Source: Anaerolineae bacterium (GTDB lineage Bacteria; Chloroflexota; Anaerolineae; DRVO01). From it: a stretch of DNA of 64,000 nt. A program made the translations under genes and the position numbers. Shown here one piece after another: positions 21,013-29,790 of the stretch. The notes under the pieces are model-generated. The model did no database searches and was not told the DNA's origin. It saw only the letters and a program-made list of their open reading frames with translations. Every line of letters begins with the position of its first letter. Within the stretch, counting starts at the first letter, position 1. The stretch is taken from NCBI GenBank assembly GCA_013178015.1, contig JABLXR010000011.1, positions 35,720-99,719 on the forward strand, written 5' to 3'.

Positions 21013-21279
21013 ATGATGTGGTGGCACGGGATGCCTTGGGGAGGCATGGGTTGGTTAGGAGGTCTGATCATGATGTTCGGTGGATTGCTCTTCATCGTTC
21101 TGTTAGCAGCACTGGTGATCTGGCTGGTAAGCGCGGGCCGTCAGACCGGCAGCTCCACCCGGGATCGGGATGCCGCGGCAGGGCGGCCATCCCCGCTCGA
21201 CATCGTGCGAGAGCGATACGCCCGAGGCGAGATTAGCCGCGAGGAGTACGAGCGCCTGAGGGACGACCTGAAGACCTGA
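21013..21279 (+). CDS. Small membrane protein with C-terminal SHOCT domain
   Basis: 88 residues. The N-terminus is MMWWHGMPWGGMGW, very rich in Trp, Met, Gly and His, followed by one transmembrane helix (residues 16-41) and a linker. The C-terminal SHOCT motif is DIVRERYARGEISREEYERL. SHOCT proteins are widespread and poorly understood. The gene has its own GAGGAGAAAG ribosome binding site and a strong terminator, so it is probably expressed alone. Confidence 0.8.
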   Translation: MMWWHGMPWGGMGWLGGLIMMFGGLLFIVLLAALVIWLVSAGRQTGSSTRDRDAAAGRPSPLDIVRERYARGEISREEYERLRDDLKT

Positions 21280-21290
21280 GCGCATCAACC

Positions 21291-21319
21291 GAGGGCTCAT
21301 CCCGCCCGGATGAGCCCTC
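21291..21319 (+). terminator. Hairpin terminator after the SHOCT gene
   Basis: A 12-bp perfect stem (GAGGGCTCATCC/GGATGAGCCCTC) with a five-base loop, 11 bases after the stop. Confidence 0.75.
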
Positions 21320-21426
21320 CAGCTCGACCGGCAGGAACACGCCGAATGGGGCCCCCCGGACCGAGCCAGTTCCTAGGAGCGATACGTCTGAGGCGCGCCC
21401 GTTCCGACGCGCCTAGACTGGGGCGT

Positions 21427-24400
21427 TCATGCCCCACGCACTGGCTCCTTGGGCGGCACGGGCAACAAGACGCGGACCACAGTGCCCTCGCCCGGTCGGC
21501 TCTCCACCTCGATGCGCCCCCGATGCGCCTCCACGATGGTCTTGCTGATGTATAGCCCCAGGCCCGTTCCCCCGATGCTCTCGTTGATGGCGTTGCGACC
21601 GCGATGAAAACGTTCGAACAGGTGAGGCAGATCCTCGGGGGCGATGCCGATGCCGGTGTCGCGCACCAGAACCTCCAGCCACTCACCCTCATGGGAGGCA
21701 GACAAGGTCACCGACCCACCTTGAGGGGTGTACTTGATGGCGTTGCTGAGCAGATTGCCGAGAACTTGCTCCAGTCGCCGGGGGTCGCCCAGCATGGCAG
21801 GTAGCTCGGCAGGCAAGTCCGCATCCAGGTGCACGCCCTGTTGGTCGGCCCTGGGCCGCAGCCGCTCCATCGCTCCCTGGGCTAGTCTGACCAAGTCCAC
21901 TCGGGCGTGCTCCAGGTCCAGCTTGTCCGCCTCCATCCGGGAGACGTCCAGAATGTCGTCGATGAGCCAACGGAGCCGCTCACCGCTGTCGTAGACCGTC
22001 TGCAAGAACTCCTGCTGCACCGGACTGAGGGCGCCCGCGCCCCCGGACAGGAGCAGCTCGGTGTATCCCATGACCGAGGCCAGGGGGGTGCGCAGTTCGT
22101 GGGAGGTGTTGGCGATGAAGTCCACCTTCAGCTTCTCCAGCCGTCGGCGCTCCCACTCCACCAGCTTCTGCGTCGTAATGTCCCGAGCAGCGATCACCGT
22201 GAGGAGCAGCCGTCCTTCCTGGTCCCGGACGGGCTGCAAGGAACAGTCCAGCACCGTCACCGTTCCACTATCCCGTGCCCGCAGCTCGACTTCTAGGCCG
22301 GAGAAAGCCTCCCCTTTGAGGGCATCGGTCAACGGCCATTCCTGCAGCGGAAGCGGCTCGCCGGAGGGGTAGTGGAGGCTGAAGGACCGATCCAGAAGCT
22401 CGACCAAAGTCCTCTCCTTCAGGCTATCTTCGTCCCAGCCGGTCAACCTCTCGGCGGCGGCGTTCATCAGCACTACAAAGCCTTCCGGGTCGGCCGCAAC
22501 CACCGCATCGCCAATGGATCGCAAGGTGACCGCCAACTGCTCCCGCTCCAACTCCAAATCCTGGGCCAACGCCAGGAGTTCAGTCCGCCGGGCCTCCAGC
22601 TGGTCGTTGACCCGGCGCAGCTCGGTGATGTCAGTAGAGGTTGCCACGGCCCCCAGGAGCCGGCCGTCCGCAGTGAGGATCGGGGCCGCGCTGTTGGAGA
22701 CCCAGACGGTACTGCCATCCGGTTGCTCGATTCCCATGACCAAGGATCTGACCGTCTCTTCCCGGAGAGCCCGAGCAGCAGGAAGGGCCTCCGGGGTCAA
22801 GGTGCGCCCCTCCGACGTCCTGAGCCTGAGCGCGGGGCCCCTCTCCGCTATGGTCTGCCTCGCTTCCACCTCGGAGTATCCGCTGAGTCGGCGGGCGGCG
22901 GCGTTCATGCGCACGATCCTGCCTTCAGGGTCATAGACCCACACGCCATCGGCGATAGACTCCAGGATGGCCTCCGTCTCGCGGGTGCGGGCTTCTGCCT
23001 CAGCACGCGCCTCGATGTGGCGCAAGCCCAGCGAAGCCACGGCTGCCAGCTGTGACAAGGCGGCCTCATCCTCTTCGGTGAACTCGCCATTCAGGCTATC
23101 CGAGACCAGGATCACGCCGTTGGGCCGACCGGAGGCGTCCACAGTCCGCGCCCCCAACAGCCCGCGCAGGGGCGGATGCCCCTCGGGCAGCCCCCACCAG
23201 TCTGGATGTGACCGCAGCTCCTGATCGGTTAGCCGGAGTGACGGCACCTCGGTCAGCAACCGCCGGTAGACCCCACCCCTCTCCATGCAGAAGACATTGC
23301 TGGTGGAGCAGAGAGTGAACTCCCCAGTCTGAGATGAAACGCCAACCCCGAAGGTACCATCCCGGTAGCCGTGACCGGCTGCCCCCACCCCGGCGCCGGT
23401 AAGCTCACAGGCCCCGTAAGTCACCTGATGCAGCAGCCCCTCGAACGTGGTCTCCGCCAGGACCCGCCGGGAGATCCTCACCAGGGCCTGCAGGCGGCCG
23501 AAGTGCCGCTCTCGGGCCTGCTCGATCGCCTTGCGATCGCTAACGTCCCGCCCATACAGGTTGACATACCCAGCCCGGGTGAAGGGCACCAGTTCCAGCT
23601 CGAAGTGACGGCCCTCGACGTGCATCTCCAGCATGCGGTTCTGTCCCGACCCCAGAGAGGCGCTGAGCTGTTCCCGCCACTCCTCCGGGAGTACCTCACC
23701 CTGCGCCCGTCCCCAGGCCGAGAGTATCGGCCGGCTGGCCGGGTTCGCGTAGAGTATGGTTCCATCGGAGCCCACTCGCAGAACCGGCTGTGGGTTCTCT
23801 CGGGGGAAACGGGCCAGGCTTTCGATCTCGCGCTCTGCCTGCATCCTATCGCTGATGTCGCGGATGGTGAGGATGGCCAGGTAAGGGACCCCGGCGGAAT
23901 CGCGCACGTGGGTGCCCGCATAGGAGTAAGCCTTCTCCCTGCCAGTCACGCGGTCCTTTAGCAGGACTTTGCAGCGGGGGAAAGTCTCCCCACGGATGGC
24001 TCGAGACAGGGGCCATTCCTCCAGAGGCATGGGTCGCCCGTCAGCGTAGAAGAGGTCGAACTGGTCCACATATCGGCTCAAGTGCTTCCGGGCCTCGTCC
24101 ACGCTGCCGAACCCATGCAGGCGCAGCGCGGCGGGGTTCATCTCCAGGATGTTTCCCTCCAGGTCCGCCACCACCAGGCCATCGGTGATGCTGGCGAAGA
24201 TGGCTTCCCTGTGAGCCTCCAACTCGAGGTAGGTAGCGCAATACCCATCGACGCCTGCCTCATCGCGCAAGGCGTGCAGAAGCACCTCCACCCGCACTCG
24301 AGATCCATCGCGCCGGGTCACTTCCTTCCGGTAACACTGAGGCTGGCCGGCACTGATGAATGCGGCCATAGCCCGGGCCTCGGCATCCCGATACTCCCCC

Positions 24401-24594
24401 GGCGTGAGCGCTTCCGCCAGGCGGTCCCCGCTAATCTCACCTGGCTCGTAGCCCAGGAGCCTCATCAGGGCCGCATTCGCCCGAACAGCCCCGCCGCCAA
24501 CTCGGCCGGCAGCACTGGGTTGGGACGACCGCTCAATCGCCTCAGGCAGCCCTGAGTCGGTGGGGGTTCTACCGCCTAACGTTGGGTGCTTCAC
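21427..24594 (-). CDS. Multi-PAS/GAF sensor histidine kinase
   Basis: 1055 residues without a transmembrane segment, so probably cytoplasmic. Domains in order: three PAS-like modules (about 30-360; ITDGLVVADLEGNILEMNPA is clearest), a GAF-like module (about 370-540), two more PAS modules (about 550-665 and 685-800), HisKA with the phosphorylated His in NTSHELRTPLASVMGY, and an HATPase domain with N-box NLLSNAIKYTP, G1 box DTGIGIAPEDL and GGTGLGLYISK. It has no receiver, and no adjacent response regulator is visible. Multiple PAS and GAF modules suggest sensing of redox, light or a small ligand. Confidence 0.92.
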   Translation of the reverse strand: MKHPTLGGRTPTDSGLPEAIERSSQPSAAGRVGGGAVRANAALMRLLGYEPGEISGDRLAEALTPGEYRDAEARAMAAFISAGQPQCYRKEVTRRDGSRVRVEVLLHALRDEAGVDGYCATYLELEAHREAIFASITDGLVVADLEGNILEMNPAALRLHGFGSVDEARKHLSRYVDQFDLFYADGRPMPLEEWPLSRAIRGETFPRCKVLLKDRVTGREKAYSYAGTHVRDSAGVPYLAILTIRDISDRMQAEREIESLARFPRENPQPVLRVGSDGTILYANPASRPILSAWGRAQGEVLPEEWREQLSASLGSGQNRMLEMHVEGRHFELELVPFTRAGYVNLYGRDVSDRKAIEQARERHFGRLQALVRISRRVLAETTFEGLLHQVTYGACELTGAGVGAAGHGYRDGTFGVGVSSQTGEFTLCSTSNVFCMERGGVYRRLLTEVPSLRLTDQELRSHPDWWGLPEGHPPLRGLLGARTVDASGRPNGVILVSDSLNGEFTEEDEAALSQLAAVASLGLRHIEARAEAEARTRETEAILESIADGVWVYDPEGRIVRMNAAARRLSGYSEVEARQTIAERGPALRLRTSEGRTLTPEALPAARALREETVRSLVMGIEQPDGSTVWVSNSAAPILTADGRLLGAVATSTDITELRRVNDQLEARRTELLALAQDLELEREQLAVTLRSIGDAVVAADPEGFVVLMNAAAERLTGWDEDSLKERTLVELLDRSFSLHYPSGEPLPLQEWPLTDALKGEAFSGLEVELRARDSGTVTVLDCSLQPVRDQEGRLLLTVIAARDITTQKLVEWERRRLEKLKVDFIANTSHELRTPLASVMGYTELLLSGGAGALSPVQQEFLQTVYDSGERLRWLIDDILDVSRMEADKLDLEHARVDLVRLAQGAMERLRPRADQQGVHLDADLPAELPAMLGDPRRLEQVLGNLLSNAIKYTPQGGSVTLSASHEGEWLEVLVRDTGIGIAPEDLPHLFERFHRGRNAINESIGGTGLGLYISKTIVEAHRGRIEVESRPGEGTVVRVLLPVPPKEPVRGA

Positions 24595-24734
24595 TGAACT
24601 GGCTCCTCACACCAAGCCGGATCGCCTCGACCCCGCTCCGCCTCTGTGCGCGATCAGACCCACAGCATAGCAGCATGTGGATTGTCAGTATAGCTGTCAG
24701 CGTCTGAATACGCCCTTCTGCTGGGAACTCGCCC

Positions 24735-25772
24735 TCAGCAAGCGGAAGCGATCGCCACCCCTGCCTGAGCCAGGAAGCTCTCCACCACGGCGGCGGCGTT
24801 CGCAGTGGGAGTCTCTGGCTGGAGAGCTTTGGCCGGGCCAAGGATGTAGCCCCCGCCGCGTCCCATCTCATGACACAGGCGATTCACTTCCGCCCGAATC
24901 GAGGCGGGGGTGCCGAAAGGAATGGTAGACTGGGAGCCCAGGCCGCCCCAGAAAGCGATACGGTCGCCATACTGCCGCTTGAGCTCATAGGGGTCCATGG
25001 CCTCGGGCTGGACGCTCTCCAGACAGTCGAGCCCGATCTCGATCAGGTCGGGCAGTACCTCGGCCACGTTGCCGCAGCAGTGGCTCAGGGCATACTTGCC
25101 AGCATCGTGAACCCGGCGGTACAGCCGGGCCAGGCGCGGCTTGATGAACCGGCGCCAACGCTCGGCGCCCAGCAGCACGCCCCGTTGGTAGCCCCAGTCG
25201 TCGCTGAAGCGGATACCGTCTATAGGCAGCTCCAGCACCCGGTCGAGCAAGTCCAGCTGGTGCCGAGCGACGCGCTCCACCAACTCGTCGTAGAAGTCCG
25301 GATCCGCGGCGGCGTCCATGAGGGCGTCGTTGAACCCCCGCAGGGTCCAGGTGCGCTCGAAGAGGCCGAAGCCGATTCCGGCGTAGACGAAGTAACGTTC
25401 CCGGAGGCTCTCGGCCGCCCGGCGAGACGCCTCGAGGTGGCCCGGAGGGAAGACCTGATCCATGGTGGGAAAGTGATAGCCTTCAAGGCTGGGCTCTCGC
25501 AGGGCCGGCTCCTCCAGGTGCACCGGACGACGGTCCGTCCTCCACAGGGTACCGTGCAAGTCGCGGACCAGGGGACCGCTCGCGGGGTCCGGCGTGCCCA
25601 GGTCAGCGCCCGGCACGGCACGCAGGTGGTTGTCCACCCACTGACGCCAACGGGCACTTCCGTAGTGGGTGTCGAGGCGCTCGGCGACGTCGCCCTCGAA
25701 GTCCAGGGTGTAGGGAACGTAGGGCGTCTCTTCATGCTGCAGTTGGGCGATGACCATCTCACGTGGGGTCAT
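24735..25772 (-). CDS. Uroporphyrinogen decarboxylase-like (MtaA/CmuA-type) protein
   Basis: 345 residues. It opens MTPREMVIAQLQHEETPYVPY, the usual start of UroD-family methyltransferases, and has GIRFSDDWGYQRG in the barrel and SHCCGN, a likely zinc-binding His-Cys site, near residue 230. WGGLGSQSTIPFGTP and a C-terminal GGGYILGPAKALQPETP complete the fold. Family members move methyl groups from corrinoid proteins or act on methoxylated compounds; true heme-pathway UroD lacks the Cys site. No corrinoid protein is adjacent. The next gene on the strand is a second member of the same superfamily. Confidence 0.75.
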   Translation of the reverse strand: MTPREMVIAQLQHEETPYVPYTLDFEGDVAERLDTHYGSARWRQWVDNHLRAVPGADLGTPDPASGPLVRDLHGTLWRTDRRPVHLEEPALREPSLEGYHFPTMDQVFPPGHLEASRRAAESLRERYFVYAGIGFGLFERTWTLRGFNDALMDAAADPDFYDELVERVARHQLDLLDRVLELPIDGIRFSDDWGYQRGVLLGAERWRRFIKPRLARLYRRVHDAGKYALSHCCGNVAEVLPDLIEIGLDCLESVQPEAMDPYELKRQYGDRIAFWGGLGSQSTIPFGTPASIRAEVNRLCHEMGRGGGYILGPAKALQPETPTANAAAVVESFLAQAGVAIASAC

Positions 25773-25895
25773 AGACGATGCTCTCCTCCAGTCTGAGCTT
25801 GTGTAAGCCTCCGCCTGTCACTCAGCCGGCGGCCGTCGGGCACCTGGAGACGCCTCGCAGAGGCAGAATCCATGCCTGCACCAAGAAAGCACCCT

Positions 25896-27101
25896 CTACG
25901 AAGCCTCATCCATCACGTCCTGCATAACGATCCTCTCCGCCAAGTCCATGCTCCACTCCTCCTGCACCGGTCCCAGGATATTGTTGTACCTGTCTATGGC
26001 GACCCGATCCACATCCCGGCCCTCGGCCACCGCTTTGATGAGTTCGGCCATGTAGAGGAAGTTGCGCACCGGGATGTCGGGTGGGACGCCGTGATCCACC
26101 ATGGGGATGTAGCCGCCCAGCTCCAGCAGTTCCGGCACCTTGCTCATGACCTCCTCCTTCACCCGAGCGAAGTCGAACCGCAACTCGCGCTTGTCGATGC
26201 CGCCGAAGTGGACGATGTTCTTGCCGAAGCGCTTGCGGTACTCGAGGGGATCATTGCCGGCAGCAATCTCGGTGGGCCAGGAGCCGTCGAAGCCCACCTC
26301 GATCCAGATGGGGATGAGCTCGCTCACGTGCCCATCGCTGTCCACCACGATGTTCTTCACTCCCACCCGGCGGAAGGCGTCGTTGATGCGGCGGTAGTGG
26401 GGAGCCATGAAACGGTGGACCATGGCAGGCGAGATCATGGAGGCAGTCTTGTAGGCCATGTCCTCGCTGATGATGACGAAGTCAATCTCCAGCTCGGCGA
26501 CGCCCGGCTGCTGGAAGGTGGCGATGGTGAAGTCGGCCACGAACTCGAACATCTCCTCCACGAAGGCCGGGTCATCCAGGAACATGGTGCACAGGCCCTC
26601 GAACCCCACCCAGTCGCGCACCCGCCAGAACGGTCCGTAGACGGTGGCGCGCAGCACGTGACTGCGCGGTGGCCGGTTGGCGGCCACGAAGCCCGGCCAG
26701 TCGTCGCCGAAGCGCCCCGGAGCTTCAGGCAGGTAGCGCTTCGTCATCTCCCTGAAGTCGGCCCGGGTCTTCACCGGGAAGTCGAGCCAGGTGCGGGTGA
26801 CGAAGCCGGGGGTGAGCGGGTTCTTTTGATCCAGCCGGGTGGTTCCCAGCTCGTCTATCCAGACGCGCTTGTCGCCCCGCACCTCGAGGGTGACCTCGTC
26901 GAACCGAGGCAGTGGAAGCATATCTATGGGCACGCCTCGCCAGTCATCGTACTCCATGGCCCGGTGCAGGTCGGCATCTCGCTTCAGCCCCTGGTAGTAC
27001 CAGGCGGCCATGGTGGCCTGACGGGGACCGCCAAAGGCATAGGGGACGCGGTCGGGGCAGCCGAAGCGCATGGTCTCCAGGAAGCGCTCTCTATCGGTCA
27101 A
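25896..27101 (-). CDS. Uroporphyrinogen decarboxylase-like protein (second copy)
   Basis: 401 residues from a TTG start with GAGGAGGA about 7 bases upstream; the open frame continues upstream but homology begins at LTDRERFLETMRFGCPDRVPY. The barrel motifs FVIISEDMAYKTASMISP and NIVVDSDGHVSELIP are seen. IVHFGGIDKRELRF and GGYIPMVDHGVPPDIP form the C-terminal half. It lacks the obvious CC site of the neighbouring copy. Such paralogues are abundant in heterotrophic Chloroflexota and Planctomycetes; substrates are unknown. The pair is separated by 123 bases. Confidence 0.75.
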   Translation of the reverse strand: MTDRERFLETMRFGCPDRVPYAFGGPRQATMAAWYYQGLKRDADLHRAMEYDDWRGVPIDMLPLPRFDEVTLEVRGDKRVWIDELGTTRLDQKNPLTPGFVTRTWLDFPVKTRADFREMTKRYLPEAPGRFGDDWPGFVAANRPPRSHVLRATVYGPFWRVRDWVGFEGLCTMFLDDPAFVEEMFEFVADFTIATFQQPGVAELEIDFVIISEDMAYKTASMISPAMVHRFMAPHYRRINDAFRRVGVKNIVVDSDGHVSELIPIWIEVGFDGSWPTEIAAGNDPLEYRKRFGKNIVHFGGIDKRELRFDFARVKEEVMSKVPELLELGGYIPMVDHGVPPDIPVRNFLYMAELIKAVAEGRDVDRVAIDRYNNILGPVQEEWSMDLAERIVMQDVMDEAS

Positions 27102-27444
27102 GCCAGAATCCTCCTCGGTGCGGATGGCGCCATGATAGCCCTGCCCAGGCCGCTCTCCAAACCGACCCCTGCGCCAGCTCTGGCACGATTCTTGCACCGT
27201 ACGTGCTAGCTCTATCCGCTTTCACATTCCAGCTTGGGCTCGACGTCATGCAGTGGCCTCAAGGGAGCGCGCTATCTCGCCCGTGTGTCCGTGCTCGGTG
27301 ACGGAGCTGGCGTTCCCGAAGACGCGATTGGGATCGGAAAGGCTGGCGGAGCGATGACAGCGCCACAAGCGGCCATCAGACGTCTCCGGTCGTGCGCTTG
27401 AGTGTTTGCGTCACCCCTAGGGGGCGATTGTCAGGGGGAACGGG
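27102..27444. other. Intergenic region
   Basis: 343 bases between divergent genes. The only structure I notice is the short palindrome CCCCTAGGGG near 27420. No gene or RNA is recognised. Confidence 0.4.
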
Positions 27445-27771
27445 ATGACCTTCACAGCGGCACAAGTGGGCGAGTTCCTTGGGGCCTCATCGTCTGTGGT
27501 GCTTCGCTGCGTCGACGCTTGCCGGGCTCAGCTGAGCCCGCTGGCGGGCGCCGATGGGGCCCGGTTCACAGCAGAGGACGTGGACGTGATCGCCCGGCAC
27601 CTGGCCCAGGAGCAGTCCGGGTTCCTGGTGATGCTGGTCTGTGCCTGGTGCGGGCGAGAGCTGGGCTTAAGGAAAGGCTACGCTCGCGCCGGCGTCAGCC
27701 ACGGCGTCTGCCCCGACTGCGCCCGGCAACTCATGCGGGACTACGAGCAGGCACGCGCCCTGGCCGGCTAA
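27445..27771 (+). CDS. Small MerR-like helix-turn-helix protein with a C-terminal zinc ribbon
   Basis: 108 residues of unknown function. The N-terminal half (FTAAQVGEFLGASSSVVLRCVD, then RFTAEDVDVIARHL) looks like a MerR-type helix-turn-helix. The C-terminal half has two CxxC pairs, CAWCGREL and CPDCARQL, spaced about 25 residues apart, likely binding one zinc. The combination suggests a small DNA-binding regulator or adaptor. It is not in an operon; the downstream gene is convergent. I chose the ATG because no longer start has a better site. Confidence 0.6.
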   Translation: MTFTAAQVGEFLGASSSVVLRCVDACRAQLSPLAGADGARFTAEDVDVIARHLAQEQSGFLVMLVCAWCGRELGLRKGYARAGVSHGVCPDCARQLMRDYEQARALAG

Positions 27772-27916
27772 CGCGCGACCCGGGGGAAGCACCTGCGGGT
27801 ACCCGCCGGCCAGGTTGCCTGAGAGTACGGTTGCGGCACCGAGCAGTGCCTCCGCCGCTCCAGCACCCAATATCACCAGAGAGGGGCGGCGCCGCGCTGC
27901 CGGGGCTTGCCCCAAC

Positions 27917-28621
27917 CTAGTCCTGCCCACTCCCCAGAGCCCCTGCCGAGTACAGGATAATGTCCACCGCCTGATCCACCGATAGCCAGCTGGTATTCAG
28001 GGTGAGGTGATACAGGCAGGGCTTCTGCCAGTCCTCCGCGTAGTAGCGGCGGATGTAGTGAGCCCGCTCCTCGTCTAGCGCGTGCACTCGGTCGGCAGCC
28101 TCCGATTCGCTCAGCCCCTCCGCCTGTGCCGTACGTCGTATGCGGTCCGCTACCGTAGCGCAGATGTGCACGTGCAGGACGCCCGGGCGCCCCGCCAGAG
28201 CGCACTGAGCCCCCCGGCCCACGATCACCGAATCCGGGTAGTGCTCCAGAACTCGCTCCAGCACCTGACTCATCAGATCTACGTAGGCCTGGTCGGTGGC
28301 CACCGCCTGACGCAGCAGCGAGTCCTCATCCCCTACGCTACCGGGACGGGGTGGGACGTAGCGGGGCCACGGCTGCAGCCCAGCGGAGATGGGTCCCGCG
28401 ATGGCGTCCACGATGCGCCTGGCCAGGCCGGGCATCTCCTTCTGCTCCAGCGCCGGGGAGGGCCGGAGGGGAGCAGGCCCCGGGACCGGCAAGCCAGCGA
28501 ACTGGAAGGCCATGTCGAGCAGCTCACGGTCGAGGTAGCGCCCACCAAGCCGGTCGGCGACGCGATGTCCGATCTCGGTGCCCAACGCTCCGTGCTCGCG
28601 CGATACCGTGACGGCGACCAT
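27917..28621 (-). CDS. Cytidylate kinase-like family protein
   Basis: 234 residues. It begins VAVTVSREHGALGTEIGHRVADRLG, which corresponds to the nucleotide-binding loop of the Cytidylate_kin2 family, and has RELLDMAFQFAG, GRGAQCALAG and HVHICATVADRIRRT, with an arginine-rich lid and a tail ending in SVDQAVDIIL. Members are found as stand-alone kinases or fused to CBS domains; the substrate is not proven to be CMP. It converges on the small zinc-ribbon gene. Confidence 0.75.
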   Translation of the reverse strand: MVAVTVSREHGALGTEIGHRVADRLGGRYLDRELLDMAFQFAGLPVPGPAPLRPSPALEQKEMPGLARRIVDAIAGPISAGLQPWPRYVPPRPGSVGDEDSLLRQAVATDQAYVDLMSQVLERVLEHYPDSVIVGRGAQCALAGRPGVLHVHICATVADRIRRTAQAEGLSESEAADRVHALDEERAHYIRRYYAEDWQKPCLYHLTLNTSWLSVDQAVDIILYSAGALGSGQD

Positions 28622-28847
28622 TCCGCACCTCCTTGCCCCTAGCAGTCCACACTTGCTGGTATCCGGAAGGCTGTTAGGTCAGTCACTGGAGGCAGGACCC
28701 ACCCCTGGGGTCGGAGGTCCCGCCGGGACGGAATTGAGCCCGCGTACCGCCATTGCTCGCCATTGTAGCGCTTTCGGCCGCGTCCATCCAGCGACAAGGC
28801 CGCGGGGGGTGCATCTCAGAATGAGACCATTGTGGGACCCACATGGC

Positions 28848-28873
28848 AGGGGCGAACCTCGTGTTCGCCCTCG
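28848..28873. repeat. 26-base palindromic repeat, copy 1
   Basis: Contains GGGCGAAC, a five-base loop CTCGT and GTTCGCCC. Identical to the copy starting at 28950. Confidence 0.8.
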
Positions 28874-28949
28874 GTCCTAGGCATCGAAGCGCAGTTGCCG
28901 GGGTGATGCCGATCTGCCCAACGGCGCATCTCGGACGGTAACGCTGCGT

Positions 28950-28975
28950 AGGGGCGAACCTCGTGTTCGCCCTCG
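28950..28975. repeat. 26-base palindromic repeat, copy 2
   Basis: Exact copy of the repeat 102 bases upstream; a partial third copy (GCGTTCGCCCTCGG) follows within 25 bases. Confidence 0.8.
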
Positions 28976-29149
28976 ACTCTCGCTCGCGTTCGCCCTCGGC
29001 CCGCAGATGAGACGCACTGCTCGTCGGGTTGGCTCCGCGCCTGGGGACGCGGACTCCTCGGGTGAGGACTGGGCGCGATGGCGTGGCCCTCGGCTCCGGC
29101 TCGTACCTTGTCCCCCGATCGAGACGCGCCCGGCCGCGAGAGCCCGCCT

Positions 29150-29662
29150 TCACCACCGCTCGTAAGAGACCAGTTCCTCCAATGACTTGCGTTGCTTGGG
29201 CTTGGGGCTGTCGGCCGGGTAGCCCAGGGGAGTGAAGGCGATGGGCTCCACTCCCTCGGGCAGGCCCAGCACCTGGCGGGCCTCTACCGGGTGAAAGGCG
29301 CCGATCCAGCAGGTGCCCAGGCCCAGGTCGGCCGCCGCCAGGGTGAGATGGTCGAAGGCGATGGCGGCATCCACGTCAGTGTAGCTCTTACCGTCGCTGC
29401 TCCGGGTCCATCCCTTGTCGGGCACGCCGCAGATGGCGATGACCAAAGGTGCCTGGACGAACCAATCGCGTCCGTAGACGCGGCGCAGTTCCTCTTCTCG
29501 CCCTCGGGTGTGGATCACCACCAGGCGGAAGGGCTGCCGATTGGCCGCCGTGGGGGCCAGGCGGGCTGCCTCCAACACCTGGTGCAGCACGTCATCAGGC
29601 ACAGGGTCGGGCTTGTATGCCCGTACGCTGTAACGCTTCCGGGCTAACTCGATGAATCCCAT
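29150..29662 (-). CDS. Nitroreductase-family protein
   Basis: 170 residues. MGFIELARKRYSVRAYKPDP is the typical start, with the FMN-contacting RYSVR. APTAANRQPFRLVVI follows, and DLGLGTCWIGAF near residue 120 is the conserved C-terminal FMN site. Nitroreductase-like flavoproteins reduce a wide range of substrates with NAD(P)H. The internal ATG is chosen because AAAGGAG lies 6 bases upstream and the first 43 residues of the longer frame have no homology. It follows the fucosidase gene on the same strand after 128 bases. Confidence 0.85.
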   Translation of the reverse strand: MGFIELARKRYSVRAYKPDPVPDDVLHQVLEAARLAPTAANRQPFRLVVIHTRGREEELRRVYGRDWFVQAPLVIAICGVPDKGWTRSSDGKSYTDVDAAIAFDHLTLAAADLGLGTCWIGAFHPVEARQVLGLPEGVEPIAFTPLGYPADSPKPKQRKSLEELVSYERW

Positions 29663-29790
29663 GGAGTGCTCCTTTACTTGATGGCGCGAGTCGCCGCGGT
29701 GGGCGACGCCCTCAGCCCAAGCCTTCTCCCACGGAGTGGGAGAGAGGCGGAAGAGCCCAGCTTCGCATCCCGGCGGGTGAGGACCCCCCA

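Larger units (their letters stand above)
28622..29149. other. Long intergenic region with palindromic repeats
   Basis: About 530 bases without a credible gene. It contains two exact copies of a 26-base palindromic sequence (listed separately) and a third degenerate copy near 28981-28999. The rest is unremarkable. Confidence 0.5.
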
